A program made the translations under genes and the position numbers. Positions 61,701 through 64,000 of a stretch of 64,000 nt of DNA are shown one piece after another. A model generated the notes under the pieces. The model was not told the DNA's origin. It ran no database searches and saw only the letters and a list, made by a program, of their open reading frames with translations. The stretch lies in contig NC_020179.2 in NCBI RefSeq assembly GCF_000224145.3, forward strand, positions 3,127,885-3,191,884, given 5' to 3'. Every line of letters starts with the position of its first letter. The stretch's first letter is position 1. This stretch comes from Ciona intestinalis (Eukaryota > Chordata > Ascidiacea > Phlebobranchia > Cionidae).

Positions 61701-63655
61701 ACATTATCATATGTTTAAAAGATAGTGCTGCGAAAGCATTGGCTTCTAATAGAAATGTATCGATGTAAAGATATTTGTTGTAATTTTGTTGGTAATGTAA
61801 TCTTCTGTCTTATGTCGAGCTGGCATGCTGTTTATAAAAAAGTGGTTCGCAGAATATGCGAAAAATTTAAATGATTTAGTTTCAGGTTTTGAAATGCAAT
61901 CGGCATGACCATATTACCACATAAGCGCAATGCGGTTTTAATTAAGAATGCAATCTATACAGCATTAAATACGCTTTTGCCTTGTCGATCGTATAGAATG
62001 CAATCTAATACACACTTCATATTTTCCAAGGCTTAAAATCCCCACTTCAAATTCGAAATTGCACCTATACCACTTTTGCTACATTAATTCAAAATATTCT
62101 TAACGTATATATAAGCTTCTTACCTGGACCGTAGCAGGAAAAGAACTTTTCTCCGTACCCTACACACCCAATTTCGTCGCTGCAATCGTAACAGTCTGGG
62201 TAACCGTCGCATTTTTTGTTCTTAGTTAAATACAACTGACCACTGTCACATGTAAACCAATCTTTGGCCGGTACATTTGCTTTCGATTCTTCATCAATAA
62301 TTTTGTATTGCTCATCTGCAAGTAAAAGACGATTTCTGATATCGAAACTCACATATTTCAGCGCTAGACAATCTTATGCGCTTTTTTCATAATTTGTATT
62401 ATAAATAGTAGGGTTTAAGGTGTCCCATTTTACCCTATAGTATTATATTCATGACATGTTTAGTAGAATCGATTTGTACAGCGATTTTTTACAATTACTC
62501 CGAACGTAAGCTTAAACCTCTAGCCTGTCAACTGAAAAGCTTACTAAACAATAGGGATTAGGCTAACAGTTTAATGGGTAACACAACACCCTACGCTCTA
62601 AATGGGTTTTCGTGAGAAACAAACAAAAGCTAGGCCATGGTCCGATTTACGCCGTTCCGCTTATGCAAGTCAATCTAAATTTTTCGTCGCGCTGTGTTAA
62701 GGTGGCTGTACACAGTATCCGTTTTGTCTGTTTTGTCCGGATTTCGCTGCCGCATGCGGAATTGGACACGGGTTTGCATACGACTTCGCATGCCGGAAAC
62801 TGTACAGCCACCTTTAGAATTTTGGCCAAAAATTTTGTGTGTAAAACATTCCCATACCGATGTCATATTGATCATTATCGTAGGTGTAGTCTTCGTCGTC
62901 AGTAGAACTGGTAGTGTACGCGCTGCCATATTCACCATAATTTGAATAGCTTGAATCGGTCGTACGTAATGCTGGTCGAACTGTTGCGTTACTTGGATCA
63001 GTCACTTCTTGCGCTGTGTTGTTCATCAACAAATGTTTAATTAAGTTTTATAATAAGTTTAAAACCTAATTAGAATAACGAGATAGTTTTGTTGGCATTT
63101 TGATAAATTAGAGCATTGTTTACACACAGCACCCGTTGTGTAAATCAAATTAGTTAGGTCTATAAATGTACTGAACGCTCGCTGTGGCTCCTTTTACAAA
63201 GCATGACCTTTGCCATTGAACCCGCACAAGCGATTTTGTAGTGCCCAAGAGAGTAATATAAAATCGTTTGTTGCACACATTTAGGAAAAGTTATGTAACA
63301 CTTTATTAGAAGTAGCCGATTCATATTGTAGGGTGGGGGAAGTTGGGCACCTTTTCATTCTACCTTTTCGTCCCCTTTAGTAGTAAACAGAGAACATTCA
63401 AAGAATTCTAAAACCACTTCCATAAACGGTTGTTAATTGTTTAAAACACGATCAGGACGTTTGGAAATTATGTGCTAAAGGTGTTCCGTTTTTTCCCATC
63501 CTACTATATGTGTATGGTGCATTTTTATAGATTATATATTTATAATTAAACGTTTTTTAACAGGTGCAAATCGGGCAAATGCAGCAGAATATAAAACTCT
63601 TACCTTTATTCGTTTGAATCATCAATAGAACAGATACGAGCAAAGATATGAACAT
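55718..63655 (-). CDS. Seven-transmembrane receptor with tandem LDL-receptor class A modules, 950 aa
   Basis: Exons in order: 63604-63655, 62858-63013, 62124-62315, 61287-61539, 60300-60375, 59334-59600, 58168-58374, 57768-57876, 57212-57480 and 55718-56989; 2853 nt, in phase. The first exon is a signal peptide (MFISLLVSVLLMIQT). An acidic Tyr/Ser/Thr-rich stretch follows. About six to seven LDLa modules can be seen by their CDGxxDC and D/SDE calcium-binding motifs (KCDGYPDCYDCSDE, FCDGVQDCMNDRDE, VCDGIIDCPDLSDE, MCDGRPECLFGVDE, PCDGVWDCDNNEDE, ACDGTRNCPNGADE). The last exon encodes seven hydrophobic helices. TM1 has a GN pair (GFLGNCFG) and TM6 a WIP motif, but no DRY or NPxxY is seen, so it is a divergent rhodopsin-like receptor. 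No leucine-rich repeats occur, unlike RXFP1/2. The ligand is unknown. Confidence 0.88.
57031..57185 (+). mobile_element. MITE family A, last receptor intron
   Basis: Right end deleted at AGGATATTTTAATATT. It fills most of the intron between 56989 and 57212. Confidence 0.75.
58432..58606 (+). mobile_element. MITE family A, receptor intron 6
   Basis: Both ends present, with an internal deletion in the right half. Confidence 0.78.
59626..59820 (-). mobile_element. MITE family A, receptor intron 5
   Basis: Intact right end. A subfamily B remnant follows at 59822-59940, and another family A copy lies at about 60048-60217. Confidence 0.8.
60961..61163 (-). mobile_element. MITE family A, receptor intron 4
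   Basis: Both ends present, with a small internal insertion of TATATAAATATATTTGGG. Confidence 0.8.
62700..62813. mobile_element. PIF/Harbinger-like MITE, 114 bp, in a receptor intron
   Basis: Terminal inverted repeats AGGTGGCTGTACA (13 bp) flanked by the 3-bp target duplication TTA (62697-62699 and 62814-62816). It is inserted about 45 nt from the exon at 62858, in the following intron. The short open frames across it are not genes. Confidence 0.8.
63326..63509 (+). mobile_element. MITE family A, receptor intron 1
   Basis: Both ends present, about 95 nt from the signal-peptide exon. Confidence 0.8.
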
Positions 63656-64000
63656 TGTTAAAGGTATTTAATTGCTACAAAATTATATTTCTCTCTTCTT
63701 ACACTTTTTTAATGCTTTTTCAAAATCAGAAATCTGAAAAGCAGCAGACATGATTTTTAAATTCTGAATTTAAGTATTTTCAAAAAGAGGAATACAATAT
63801 TGCAATCTGCCTAGCTTAAACACCTGCAGAGCTAAATAATTTAGGGTATAGATCTTGTTATACTATACCTATCTTGCTAGCCTGACTGCCATGCCTATAG
63901 CCAACAAATCAATACCACCTACGTCGCGTTATCTCTCTCTTATTAAACACTGGCCCTGCTACGGCCTACTTGGCATATGTAGGGAACTCGCTAAGGCTTC
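63656..64000. other. Upstream flank of the LDLa receptor gene
   Basis: Holds the presumed 5' UTR and promoter of the minus-strand receptor gene. No repeat, RNA gene or other coding signal is seen. Confidence 0.4.

Noticed and set aside
62612..62945. Overlapping short frames on both strands
   Set aside because: They span the Harbinger-like MITE and a true receptor exon (62858-63013) read in wrong frames.

Overview
This window is animal nuclear DNA, most likely from a tunicate of the genus Ciona (probably C. intestinalis/robusta). The genes are compact and many-exoned, with conserved chordate/metazoan proteins. The non-coding DNA is AT-rich and filled with two short repeat families of the kind known from Ciona: a MITE of about 200 bp, whose ends read GGGTGGGGGAAGATGGGACA, and a tRNA-derived SINE of about 300 bp ending in (ATTC)n. 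The species call is inference. The exon structures were rebuilt by hand from splice signals, codon phase and protein-family conservation. In six of the seven genes every exon joins in phase into a complete protein.

Layout: (1) 472-2264 (+), last four coding exons of a TEAD/Scalloped transcription factor. (2) 4156-9880 (+), a single-pass membrane protein with a laminin-G-like ectodomain. (3) 11100-21306 (-), a flavin-containing monooxygenase of 532 aa; four of its exons occur twice, on either side of a 50-N gap. (4) 22867-28407 (-), a secreted protein of 508 aa with four CUB domains. (5) 30589-43817 (+), VPS11 (HOPS/CORVET subunit, 942 aa, 25 coding exons). (6) 46351-54558 (+), a ZnT1-type zinc exporter (SLC30A1-like, 451 aa). 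(7) 55718-63655 (-), a 950-aa receptor with tandem LDL-receptor class A modules and a seven-helix domain. These are independent housekeeping, membrane and signalling genes. No operon or gene cluster with a common function is apparent.

The most interesting signals lie in gene structure. VPS11 carries two U12-type AT-AC introns; using the AC acceptor restores the conserved protein at both. In VPS11 and the CUB gene, sense-oriented SINE copies repeatedly end 0-60 nt before a 3' splice site. All three assembly gaps (50 N each) are flanked by near-identical sequence. This is best explained by two haplotypes laid end to end, and one pair differs by a complete 550-bp hAT-type insertion with an intact empty site. 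Other signals are a minisatellite-bearing hAT element next to a ZnT1 exon, a cluster of metal-response-element heptamers upstream of ZnT1, and a conserved block of about 240 bp upstream of two unrelated genes.
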